Of a stretch of DNA of 64,000 nt, positions 1-7,561 are shown piece by piece. The translations under genes and the position numbers were made by a program. A model generated the notes under the pieces. The model was not told the DNA's origin and did not search any database. It worked only from the letters and a program-made list of their open reading frames with translations. This DNA comes from Chloroflexota bacterium (GTDB lineage: Bacteria > Chloroflexota > Anaerolineae > Anaerolineales > Villigracilaceae), in the NCBI GenBank assembly GCA_016195815.1, contig JACPYX010000007.1, positions 1 to 64,000 of the forward strand, written 5' to 3'. Every line of letters begins with the position of its first letter. Positions within the stretch are counted from its first letter, which is position 1.

Positions 1-462
1 CTGCGGAGCAAAGGCGAAGACTTTTCCCTCATTTTCACCCACTCCGCGGATGGTGAGCGGATTGGTATAACCGGTGCCCTCAACCAGGAGGGGCTTGCCG
101 TTGACATCAATATTGACGCCGCCTGATAAAGGGTCAACTTCAACCTTTTGACTGCCAAGCGAAAGATAGGTCTTGCCGTCTTCGACGGAAAAATGTTTTG
201 ATGCTTCTTTGTCTTGGAGGGACAGTTCTGTATAAAAACTGGGGCTGGCCTGGAATATTTCTCCAACCGGCACCGGCGTGGGCTTGGGGGTGGGGGTGTT
301 TTCAGCTGTTGGAGTTGCGGTGGGAGCGAGAGTGGGAGTCGGCGTTTCCTCTTCCGCAGGGAGAGGGGCTGGCGCGGCGCAAGCGGAGAGGATGAACACA
401 ATTGCCAGCGATAGGACGATCCGTACAATCCAATACACGGGGGTTTTCCCGATTGCTTTCAT
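1..462 (-). CDS. Secreted lipoprotein, C-terminal part beyond the window
   Basis: The frame is open from an ATG at 462 to the left edge, so 154 residues are visible and the C-terminus is missing. The start is fixed by a GGAGG about seven bases upstream. Residues 1-28 form a lipoprotein signal: a basic start, a hydrophobic stretch, then L-S-A-C with the lipidated Cys near residue 28. A linker of Thr-Pro repeats follows (about residues 38-62), a common spacer in surface lipoproteins of this lineage. The remaining part is polar and beta-like, with no family I recognise. It is probably anchored outside the membrane. The function is unknown; the lipoprotein call is firm, the rest is not. Confidence 0.75.
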   Translation of the reverse strand, partial: MKAIGKTPVYWIVRIVLSLAIVFILSACAAPAPLPAEEETPTPTLAPTATPTAENTPTPKPTPVPVGEIFQASPSFYTELSLQDKEASKHFSVEDGKTYLSLGSQKVEVDPLSGGVNIDVNGKPLLVEGTGYTNPLTIRGVGENEGKVFAFAPQ

Positions 463-770
463 TGAATATTCCTCCAGGCCGATTATAATTCCCTTCCCGC
501 CGCCTCTCCCTGCGTTTATACTTGTGTCGAACGCTGCTCGGCACGAAATCATTCACGGAGCCAATGGTAAATTCTGGTTCTATCGTACTTGGCGGGAAAA
601 AACTCCAACACGAAGGACACCAAGTACACAAAGGGAGAACGCGTCACGACTTTACGGGCTTTTTTCCTTTGTGACCTTTGCCTGCAGTGAGCCACAGGCA
701 CAAGTGTGTACTTTGTGTTTAGTAAGCTCTTCCCGTTAAAAACGGTAGAGCCACTCTTCGAGGACACATA
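463..770. other. Intergenic region with an imperfect inverted repeat
   Basis: No credible gene lies here. Bases about 602-722 contain an imperfect inverted repeat: CACCAAGTACACAAAGGG on the left and GTGTACTTTGTGTTT on the right. The left part resembles the degenerate 'cacgaaggacaccaag' type of intergenic repeat seen in many environmental bacteria. The divergent promoters of the flanking genes must lie here, but I see no convincing -35/-10 pair. Confidence 0.4.
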
Positions 771-1337
771 ATGAAAACCGCTTTGCTGCTCATTGACATT
801 CAAAACGATTACTTCCCCGGCGGCAGGATGGAACTGGTCAAACCGCTGGAGGCCGCGCAAAAGGCGAATGGACTGCTTCAATGCTTCCGCGACCACAAAC
901 AAAAAACTGTTCACATCCAGCATGTTTCGCTGAAACCTGATGCGGCCTTCTTCATCTCCGGTGATCGCGGCACAGATATTCACGATTCCGCCGCGCACTT
1001 TGAGGGCGAGCCGCTCGTGCAGAAACATTACCCCAATTCCTTCCGCGAGACGAATCTGCTCGACCTGCTCAAAGGCTGGGACATCCAACGCGTCATCATC
1101 ACTGGCATGATGTCGCACATGTGTGTGGACGCCACCGCCCGCGCCGCGGCAGATTTTGGTTTTCAAGTCATGGTTGCGGAAGATGCGTGCGCCACGCGTG
1201 ATCTGAAATTTGGCGAGACGACGATTCCCGCCGAGCACGTCCATAAGGCATTCATGGCCGCGTTGAAATCTTATGGTCAGGTGATGACGGCTGAACAAAT
1301 CATCACGCATCTCGCGGCAGAGCGGGACAAGAAATAA
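771..1337 (+). CDS. Isochorismatase-family cysteine hydrolase
   Basis: This 188-residue protein has the fold signature of isochorismatase/nicotinamidase hydrolases. It starts with the beta strand ALLLIDIQNDYF, whose Asp9 is the first catalytic residue. Lys85 (V-Q-K-H) is the second, and Cys118 in the G-M-M-S-H-M-C-V-D loop is the nucleophile. The length fits a single-domain member. A GAGGA about eight bases before the ATG supports the start. Members hydrolyse amide or vinyl-ether bonds of small molecules such as nicotinamide, N-carbamoyl compounds or isochorismate. The nearby palindromic element and ketopantoate-reductase-like gene do not identify the substrate. Cytoplasmic; family certain, reaction open. 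Confidence 0.88.
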   Translation: MKTALLLIDIQNDYFPGGRMELVKPLEAAQKANGLLQCFRDHKQKTVHIQHVSLKPDAAFFISGDRGTDIHDSAAHFEGEPLVQKHYPNSFRETNLLDLLKGWDIQRVIITGMMSHMCVDATARAAADFGFQVMVAEDACATRDLKFGETTIPAEHVHKAFMAALKSYGQVMTAEQIITHLAAERDKK

Positions 1338-1342
1338 TTTCT

Positions 1343-1410
1343 ATGTCATTGTGATGCGGCGGTTGAGTAGCCGCGAAGCGGTGTATCGAAACCCGGCCTC
1401 ACAATGACAT
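1343..1410. repeat. Short palindromic repeat with 12-bp terminal inverted repeats
   Basis: The 68-bp element begins with ATGTCATTGTGA (1343-1354) and ends with its exact reverse complement (1399-1410). Inside, GGTTGAG near 1361 and CGAAACC near 1387 frame a GC-rich centre containing GCCGCGAAGCGG. It fills almost the whole gap between two co-directional genes, so it would form a hairpin in any read-through transcript. The layout is that of a REP- or MITE-like element with no coding capacity. Confidence 0.7.
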
Positions 1411-1428
1411 TTGATTGATGAGGCAATT

Positions 1429-2364
1429 ATGAAATTCGCAATCTTTGGAACCGGCGGCGTGGGCGGATACTTTGGCGGCAAACTCGCGCAGGCAGGTGAG
1501 GATGTCACCTTCATCGCGCGCGGCGAACATCTCGAAGCCATTCGTACAAACGGTTTGCGCGTGGATAGCATCTCCGGCGACTTCGTTGTTAAACCCGCAA
1601 AGGCCACAAATAATCCCGCCGAGATCGGCGCGGCGGATGCGGTGCTTCTATGCACCAAGGCCTGGAGCGTGCCTGAGGCCATCGAACAAATGAAGCCATT
1701 GATGTCTAAGAATGCTTTTGTCATCTGGCTTGGCAACGGCATCGAACCGACCGATCAACTTGAAAAAACATTTGGCCGCGCGCACGTGCTGGGCGGTCTG
1801 ACTCATATCAGCGCGTTCATCGCCGGGCCGGGACATATCCAGCACGTCGGCATACAGCCGCATATCGCGATCGGCGAACTCGATCATGTTCACAGCCCGC
1901 GCGTGGAAAACCTGCTTCAGGTTTTTGCGCGCATCCCCGAGATCAAGGCTGATGCGCCCGACGATATTCATCTCGCAATGTGGGAAAAGTTTGCTTTCAT
2001 CGCGGCCACCAGCGGGGTCGGGGCGGTGACGCGCCAGCCGATTGGCATATATCGTTCCGTGCCTGAGACGCGTGCCATGCTCACCGCGGTAATCGAAGAA
2101 GTTGTCAAAATCGGCCGGGCGCGCGGCATCCTCTTCGATGAAAACGCGGCGTCAAATTTGGTGACGAAAGAGATTGACCCAAAACCTGAGGGCGTCATCG
2201 CATCCATGCAAAGAGCAATCATGGATGGCAAACCGTCCGAGCTTGAAGCGCAGACTGGCGCGGTGATCAGGATGGGACGCGAACTCGGCCTCCCGACACC
2301 CGCGAACGATTTTATCTACGCGGCTTTATTGCCAATGGAATTGAAAGTGCGCGGAAAAATCTAA
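1429..2364 (+). CDS. 2-dehydropantoate 2-reductase family oxidoreductase
   Basis: A 311-residue Rossmann protein. The N-terminus KFAIFGTGGVGGYFGG is the G-x-G-G-V-G-G dinucleotide site of the PanE/ApbA family. E-K-F-A-F-I near residue 186 matches the conserved Lys-containing segment at the start of the helical C-terminal domain. The ATG at 1429 was chosen because the Rossmann strand then starts at residue 2 and GATGAGG lies upstream; a TTG six codons earlier is less likely. Ketopantoate reductase makes pantoate for pantothenate with NADPH, but many paralogues act on other 2-keto acids. No other pantothenate gene is nearby, so the exact role is uncertain. Confidence 0.85.
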   Translation: MKFAIFGTGGVGGYFGGKLAQAGEDVTFIARGEHLEAIRTNGLRVDSISGDFVVKPAKATNNPAEIGAADAVLLCTKAWSVPEAIEQMKPLMSKNAFVIWLGNGIEPTDQLEKTFGRAHVLGGLTHISAFIAGPGHIQHVGIQPHIAIGELDHVHSPRVENLLQVFARIPEIKADAPDDIHLAMWEKFAFIAATSGVGAVTRQPIGIYRSVPETRAMLTAVIEEVVKIGRARGILFDENAASNLVTKEIDPKPEGVIASMQRAIMDGKPSELEAQTGAVIRMGRELGLPTPANDFIYAALLPMELKVRGKI

Positions 2365-2381
2365 CATCAACAGGAAAATCA

Positions 2382-3512
2382 ATGGCGACACTTGATCCCG
2401 AACGACAGAAACAGGCGAAACAATATGCCCGCCTCACGCGCCGACTTTGGCTGGTTGACGCGTCCCTGGGCGCGCTCTACGCCCTGGCCTGGCTCTTCCT
2501 CGGCTGGACGATTGCCCTGCGCAACTGGCTCACTGAACAATGGACACTAAATGACTGGTTGCTGGTTCCGTTGTTTGTGCTGATCTTTGGCGGCATTTAC
2601 TTTGCCTTGAATCTGCCGTTGGGTTATTTTTCCGATTTTGTCCTGCCGCATCGCTTCGGACAATCCACGCAATCGTTGAAAGATTGGATCATGGATCAAT
2701 TGAAAGGGATGTTGATTGGAATACCAATTGGCCTGATCCTGCTCGAACTGCTGTATCTTGCCCTGCGCGCTGTCGGCAACTTGTGGTGGCTGTGGGCCGC
2801 GGGCGGACTGCTGGTCTTCAACGTTTTGCTTTCCAACCTTGCGCCAATATTGATCATGCCGCTCTTCAATAAATTCATTCCGCTGGGCGACGAACACAAA
2901 GACCTGGCAGACCGGCTCATGAGGCTGGCCGAGAATGCTCACACCAAGGTCCGTGGCGTGTATAAATTTGATATGTCGAGGCGCACCAAATCTGCCAATG
3001 CCGCGTTGACCGGCATCGGCAACACGCGCCGCATTGTGCTGGGCGATACGCTCATCAATGAGTTCACGCCCGATGAAATCGAGGCCGTGCTGGCTCACGA
3101 GTTGGGACATCAAGTCCATCGCGACATTCCATTCCTGATCATGTTCGGCACTGCCATGACGCTGGTTGGTTTTTATCTGGCGTCGCTGGCGATGGGCTGG
3201 GCAGTGGCTTTCTTTGGTTTTACAAACGTAAGCGATGTGGCGGCTTTTCCTGCGCTGGTTTTGATTTTGGGCGCGTATGGTTTCTTCACGTCCCCGCTTG
3301 AGAATGCGGTCGTCCGCTGGCGCGAGCGCATGGCTGATCAGTACGCGTTGGATGCGACCGGCAAGAACGAAGCCTTCGCGTCCGGCTTGGTGCGATTGGC
3401 GAATCAAAATTTGGGTGAGGTTGACCCGGAGAAGTGGGTGGTCTTTCTCTTCTATTCACATCCCCCGCTGGGCGAAAGAATTGAAAAGGCAAGGAATTGG
3501 AAAACAAAATAA
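2382..3512 (+). CDS. M48 (Ste24-like) membrane metalloprotease
   Basis: A 376-residue integral membrane protease. Several hydrophobic segments span about residues 27-160. The zinc site HELGH lies at residues 239-243, followed by two more hydrophobic segments and R-E-R-M-A-D, whose Glu is the likely third zinc ligand. This order matches the Ste24/CAAX-prenyl-protease branch of M48. Bacterial members are thought to cleave membrane or misfolded envelope proteins. It starts 17 bp after the preceding gene, so the two are probably co-transcribed. A strong hairpin directly follows the stop. The substrate cannot be told from the sequence. Confidence 0.9.
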   Translation: MATLDPERQKQAKQYARLTRRLWLVDASLGALYALAWLFLGWTIALRNWLTEQWTLNDWLLVPLFVLIFGGIYFALNLPLGYFSDFVLPHRFGQSTQSLKDWIMDQLKGMLIGIPIGLILLELLYLALRAVGNLWWLWAAGGLLVFNVLLSNLAPILIMPLFNKFIPLGDEHKDLADRLMRLAENAHTKVRGVYKFDMSRRTKSANAALTGIGNTRRIVLGDTLINEFTPDEIEAVLAHELGHQVHRDIPFLIMFGTAMTLVGFYLASLAMGWAVAFFGFTNVSDVAAFPALVLILGAYGFFTSPLENAVVRWRERMADQYALDATGKNEAFASGLVRLANQNLGEVDPEKWVVFLFYSHPPLGERIEKARNWKTK

Positions 3513-3517
3513 AAGAT

Positions 3518-3549
3518 AAATAAGGGCAATCGCATGATTGCCCTTATTT
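3518..3549. terminator. Bidirectional hairpin terminator
   Basis: A perfect 14-bp stem (AAATAAGGGCAATC and its complement) with the loop GCAT. A/T-rich flanks serve both strands. It sits between convergent genes, and the stop codon of the minus-strand gene lies inside the right arm. Confidence 0.9.
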
Positions 3550-3819
3550 ATTTGTCCAAGTGCTTCTCCTGAATAGAATTGGCAGAATGACGATGACTGT
3601 AATGACCACTCCCATTAACATGATCTGGTCTGTTGAGCCGACCTGTGAAACGGTTGTAACGGCTGGGGTGGGGGAAGCGGCTTGATAAAGTGCAGCCATT
3701 TTCAGGTCCGCGCGGGAGCCGATGTTGAGGGTATCTACGGACGCGCCGATGAAGGCAAAGGCGAGTCCGATGCCCATGAAAATTATAGGGCGTAGAATCT
3801 GCAAGTGTTTATTGATCAT
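3544..3819 (-). CDS. Small two-helix membrane protein, unknown
   Basis: A 91-residue protein with hydrophobic segments at about residues 10-25 and 66-84, separated by a polar Ser/Thr/Pro stretch (A-A-S-P-T-P-A-V-T-T). It ends in R-R-S-T-W-T-N-K. It therefore probably has two transmembrane helices with a short external loop. The ATG at 3819 has only a weak AAAG upstream. No family is recognised. It is divergent from the actA operon and shares its upstream region. The frame fills the gap up to the shared terminator, which supports a real gene. Confidence 0.55.
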   Translation of the reverse strand: MINKHLQILRPIIFMGIGLAFAFIGASVDTLNIGSRADLKMAALYQAASPTPAVTTVSQVGSTDQIMLMGVVITVIVILPILFRRSTWTNK

Positions 3820-3900
3820 CTTTGCACAATCTGGTTAGTATAACACAGCCAATTGACTACTTATTGTATCCAATATGTGTACTTTTTTTTACCCTTGCAG

Positions 3901-3906
3901 TATAAT
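3901..3906 (+). promoter_or_regulatory. Candidate -10 box of the alternative complex III operon
   Basis: A perfect TATAAT lies 82 bases before the actA start, with no good -35 hexamer at 16-18 bases. It is the only strong box in the divergent gap between the small membrane protein and actA. Confidence 0.35.
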
Positions 3907-3988
3907 GCCGCCATTGTGTGGCGGGGAGTGTGCCGCTTCTTGGAGATGATTTTAGTGGTGCATGAAATATTTCAACCGAGGAGCATCC

Positions 3989-4588
3989 ATGATTAAAAAG
4001 TTTTTTGATGCGCTAAACCAACCGCTTGGGCGTATTGGAGTGTTGATTACGCTATTGGTGGTTTTCAGCGCAGCGGTTTGGGGTATTGCTCAGACTCAAA
4101 AACCGCCTGAACAGCCAATTCAATTCCCCCACAACCTTCATGTCGGTGTGGGAATTCAGTGTTTATACTGCCATTCGGGTGCGTTGCGCGGCGCTTCGCC
4201 TGGCCTGCCAACCGAAACGAAATGTTGGGGCTGCCATCAACAAATGGCGATCACCAATACAAGCCCGCTGCTAAAGCCGTTGGTCCAGGCGGTCGAGAAC
4301 AATCAACCGATCAATTGGATTCCGGTGGCGCAAGTGCCAGACTTTGTACGCTTTGTTCACAGGCCGCATATTGCCGCGGGACTAAACTGCGAGGTCTGTC
4401 ATGGCAACGTGAGCCAAATGACGGTTTATCAAAACCCGCAGGTATTGAATATGGGTTGGTGTTTGGCTTGCCACCGGGCTAAAACTGAAGACAATATCCA
4501 AAACAATCCAGGGCGCGATCCGGCAATCACTGCCGCGCTCGCTACGAAGCGCACCAAGCTCACGGATTGCAGTCTCTGTCATTATTAG
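3989..4588 (+). CDS. actA: Alternative complex III subunit ActA, pentahaem cytochrome c
   Basis: A 199-residue protein with one N-terminal helix (about residues 17-34) and five C-x-x-C-H haem sites at Cys58, 79, 134, 158 and 194. This is the ActA arrangement: a membrane-anchored pentahaem cytochrome passing electrons outside the membrane. The start at 3989 was chosen over an ATG nine codons earlier because GAGGAG lies at proper distance. It opens the operon actA-actB1-actB2-actC-actD-actE. Alternative complex III oxidises quinol and reduces cytochrome c or an oxidase, in place of bc1. Confidence 0.92.
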   Translation: MIKKFFDALNQPLGRIGVLITLLVVFSAAVWGIAQTQKPPEQPIQFPHNLHVGVGIQCLYCHSGALRGASPGLPTETKCWGCHQQMAITNTSPLLKPLVQAVENNQPINWIPVAQVPDFVRFVHRPHIAAGLNCEVCHGNVSQMTVYQNPQVLNMGWCLACHRAKTEDNIQNNPGRDPAITAALATKRTKLTDCSLCHY

Positions 4589-4607
4589 ATTGGGCGAAAG
4601 GATAGAT

Positions 4608-6785
4608 ATGAGCCAACAAATTTCCCGGCGCGACTTCTTGAAGCTGGCCGGCGTGGGTGCGGCGACGACCGCTGTCCTGACCGGTTGCGGTCCGGCTTCA
4701 CGTTACGTTACGCGTGCGCCGTACATCAAAATGCCCGAGTATACCTATAACGGCCTAAGCACTTTTTATGCTACCACCTGCCGCGAGTGTTCGGCAGGAT
4801 GCGGCCTTGTTATCCGCACAATGCAGGGGCGTGCCATCAAAGTTGAGGGCAACCCTGATCACCCTGTCAATCTGGGCAAGACCTGCGCGCGCGGTCAAGC
4901 CACTCTGCATGGCTTGTATAACCCTGATCGCATAACAGATCCGATTCAACGCGTTGCGCGTGGTTCGGAGGGCGGGACTAAGATGGATTGGGATGCTGCG
5001 ATAGGAATCGTGGCAGATGCTTTGAGCAAGAACAAACCTGATGAGATCGCCTTCTTGGTGGGCATGGCTCCCGATCATCTCTTCGACCTTGTGGCGGATC
5101 TTGCGAAAACAATTGGCGCGCCCGCTCCCGTCCGCTATGGGGCGCTGGGAATGTTCGAGGCGCGTACCACTCTCGTGAAAGCGGCTGAAGAAACTTTCGG
5201 GCAAACAGGCCTGCCATTCTTCGATATCGGCGGTGCCGACCTGGTCATCTCGTTCGGCGCAAACTTCCTTGAAACCTGGCTTTCGCCTGTGGCCCAGACG
5301 CGCGAGTTTTCCAAAATGCGCCGCGGGCAAAAAAATAAGCGCGGCTACCTGGTTCAGTTTGAATCGCGCATGTCGCAAACGGGGGCCAAGGCCGATGAAT
5401 GGATTCCGATCACACCCGGGACCGAAGCGATGGTCGCGCTTGCGATTGGCCGTCTTATTGTTGAGGCGCGCGGCTTGGCGTTGCCCCCGGCCTTTGCCAA
5501 TGTAGATGTAAATGGAGTCGTTGAAGCGTCGGGCGTCACGCTTGATGCGCTTAATCGCGTTGCCGGATTATTTTCTTTGTATGATCGTCCGCTGGTTATA
5601 CCCGGCGGCGGCGCGCTTGGCTTAAGTAATGGGCTGCAAACCGCCGAAGCTGCCCTGGCTTTGAATGCCCTGGCCGGTAATTTTGGCAAGGATGGGGGCG
5701 TATTCATCTCTCCTACAAACCCGCTGGCCGATCAATACCATCGTCCTGCCAGCGGCAGGGAAATGCAAGATTTTATTCAGCGCATGGTTGACGGCAAAAT
5801 CAAAGTTTTGTTTGTGCACGGCGTGAATCCCTTGTTCGAACTTCCCAAGAAACTTGGGTTTGGCGGCGCAACGAAATATGTTCCGCAGATCATTTCATTT
5901 GCCACCTTCCCCGATGAGACTGCCATGGAAGCCGATTACGTTTTCCCGGATCATCATGGGCTTGAATCGTGGGGCTATCAAAAGATTGCGACCGGCTCGG
6001 CATCGTCTGTGTTGTCAGGCGCTCAGCCTGTGATCGTGCCGTTCTTTAATACAAAATCAACAGTGGATGTGTTGTTGGCTGCCGCGCAAAAGGCGGGCGG
6101 AGCGCTGGCTTCGGCTTTTCCATTCAAGGACGAAGTCGAGTTTATGGATAGTAAACTCGCCAGCCTGTTGAACGTTGATGGTTTCTTCTCGGCTCCTGAG
6201 ATTAATACCTTTGCCGCGTACTTCCAGCAATATGGCGGTTGGTGGAAGACCACCGATAATCGCATTGCGCCATCCAGTGCGGATGTGCTGAATCGTTCCT
6301 TCAAAGCAGACGCCGCTCAGTTCGATGGCCAGGGCGATTTCTTCTTCGTCCCATTTGTTTCCCCAATACTTGGCGAAGCCGGCGCGAACAAGCCCTGGTT
6401 GCAGGAAGTCCCCGACCCGACCACGACTATTATGTGGAATACCTGGGTGGAGATAAACCCTGCAACCGCGGATAAATTAGGGATTGAAGATAACGACGTG
6501 GTGAGAGTCGTGTCCGATTATGGCGAGGTCGAAGTTTCTGTATATAAGTATCCGGCCATTCGCCCGGATACGATTGCCATGCCGTTTGGCCAGGGCCATA
6601 CGGCTTATGGACAATTTGCCCAGGGACGCGGTGCCAATCCTGCTGATTTGTTTGGCCCGTCCGTAAATGAGGCGGGTGATCTGGCTTTTGGGAGTTTAAA
6701 AGTACGCATAGAGAAGACCAATAAAAAGCGTCAGTTATCACGTCTCGAAGGCGTTCTTGGCGTGTACGGATTTGACTCGAAATAG
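4608..6785 (+). CDS. actB: Alternative complex III subunit ActB, molybdopterin-oxidoreductase-like half
   Basis: A 725-residue protein of the molybdopterin-oxidoreductase superfamily. Residues 6-12 (S-R-R-D-F-L-K) are a twin-arginine signal, and L-T-G-C at 24-27 looks like a lipobox. Cys58, 61, 65 and 93 have the C-x2-C-x3-C-x27-C spacing of the N-terminal [4Fe-4S] site. The rest follows the MopB fold to a C-terminal dinucleotide-binding-like domain. ActB proteins are described as lacking the molybdenum cofactor. In most known operons this domain is fused to the ferredoxin-like one; here it ends at a stop and the next gene carries the FeS half. ATG 4608 follows GAAAGGA; an in-frame TTG 18 bp earlier is less likely. 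Confidence 0.9.
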   Translation: MSQQISRRDFLKLAGVGAATTAVLTGCGPASRYVTRAPYIKMPEYTYNGLSTFYATTCRECSAGCGLVIRTMQGRAIKVEGNPDHPVNLGKTCARGQATLHGLYNPDRITDPIQRVARGSEGGTKMDWDAAIGIVADALSKNKPDEIAFLVGMAPDHLFDLVADLAKTIGAPAPVRYGALGMFEARTTLVKAAEETFGQTGLPFFDIGGADLVISFGANFLETWLSPVAQTREFSKMRRGQKNKRGYLVQFESRMSQTGAKADEWIPITPGTEAMVALAIGRLIVEARGLALPPAFANVDVNGVVEASGVTLDALNRVAGLFSLYDRPLVIPGGGALGLSNGLQTAEAALALNALAGNFGKDGGVFISPTNPLADQYHRPASGREMQDFIQRMVDGKIKVLFVHGVNPLFELPKKLGFGGATKYVPQIISFATFPDETAMEADYVFPDHHGLESWGYQKIATGSASSVLSGAQPVIVPFFNTKSTVDVLLAAAQKAGGALASAFPFKDEVEFMDSKLASLLNVDGFFSAPEINTFAAYFQQYGGWWKTTDNRIAPSSADVLNRSFKADAAQFDGQGDFFFVPFVSPILGEAGANKPWLQEVPDPTTTIMWNTWVEINPATADKLGIEDNDVVRVVSDYGEVEVSVYKYPAIRPDTIAMPFGQGHTAYGQFAQGRGANPADLFGPSVNEAGDLAFGSLKVRIEKTNKKRQLSRLEGVLGVYGFDSK

Positions 6786-6793
6786 GAGAATGT

Positions 6794-7561
6794 ATGGCGA
6801 CTGATTTGCAATTACCCGTTTTTACAAATAATTCAGAAAACGAATTGGCGGGGCGTTGGGGCATGGTCATTGATCAGGATATCTGCACGGGTTGTCAGGC
6901 CTGCGTGGCCGCTTGCGCGATGGAAAACAACATCCCTTTTGTCGGTGAAGCCGATGCCGGATATGGCCGCACCATGCACTGGATCCGAATTGAGCGCTTT
7001 TGGCAGGGGACATTTCCTGAAGTCAAGATGACTCCCTATCAGCCGGTGTTATGCCAACAGTGTCATAAAGCGCCTTGCGAGCCGGTCTGCCCTGTTTTTG
7101 CGTCTGTACACAGCGTTTCTGAAGATATTAACCTGCAAGTCTATAATCGCTGCGTTGGCACCCGCTATTGCGCCAACAACTGTCCTTATCAGGTGCGTGT
7201 CTTTAACTGGCGGGATTATACGGATGCGCGACAACGCCCGGAACTGGTCACCCTGCAAAATCAACTTAATCCCGACGTGACGGTTCGTCGTCGTGGTGTG
7301 ATGGAGAAGTGCACTTTCTGTATTCAACGCATTCGCCATGTCGAAGATACAGCCCAATCCGAAGGGCGTGACGTTAGGGATGGTGAGGTCGTTCCCGCGT
7401 GCGCGCAGGCTTGCCCGGCTGACGCCATTGTTTTTGGCCGAGTTGATGATCCCACCAGCAAGGTCAGCAAGGCGGCCATTACCAGCCGCGGCAGCCACAT
7501 GCTGGAGGAACTTGGAACGTTGCCTAGAGTAACTTATCTGGCAGGAGGGTCTGCCCAATGA
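6794..7561 (+). CDS. Alternative complex III subunit ActB, iron-sulfur half
   Basis: A 255-residue four-cluster ferredoxin-like protein of the NrfC/PsrB type. Cys groups appear in order: C-T-G-C-Q-A-C-V-A-A-C, C-Q-Q-C with C-E-P-V-C-P, C-V-G-T-R-Y-C-A-N-N-C-P, C-T-F-C and C-A-Q-A-C-P. In the third group Thr replaces the Cys usual in four-iron sites, which fits the single [3Fe-4S] cluster known in ActB. It starts eight bases after actB1 behind AGGAGAA and has no signal peptide. It would cross the membrane as a complex with the Tat-exported partner. Confidence 0.9.
   Translation: MATDLQLPVFTNNSENELAGRWGMVIDQDICTGCQACVAACAMENNIPFVGEADAGYGRTMHWIRIERFWQGTFPEVKMTPYQPVLCQQCHKAPCEPVCPVFASVHSVSEDINLQVYNRCVGTRYCANNCPYQVRVFNWRDYTDARQRPELVTLQNQLNPDVTVRRRGVMEKCTFCIQRIRHVEDTAQSEGRDVRDGEVVPACAQACPADAIVFGRVDDPTSKVSKAAITSRGSHMLEELGTLPRVTYLAGGSAQ

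Noticed and set aside
278..739. Plus-strand frame over the first lipoprotein
   Set aside because: It is the antisense of the Thr/Pro linker and intergenic repeat, with no ribosome site.
4590..4607. TTG start of actB1 six codons earlier
   Set aside because: The ATG at 4608 has a better ribosome site and places the twin-arginine motif at the usual distance.
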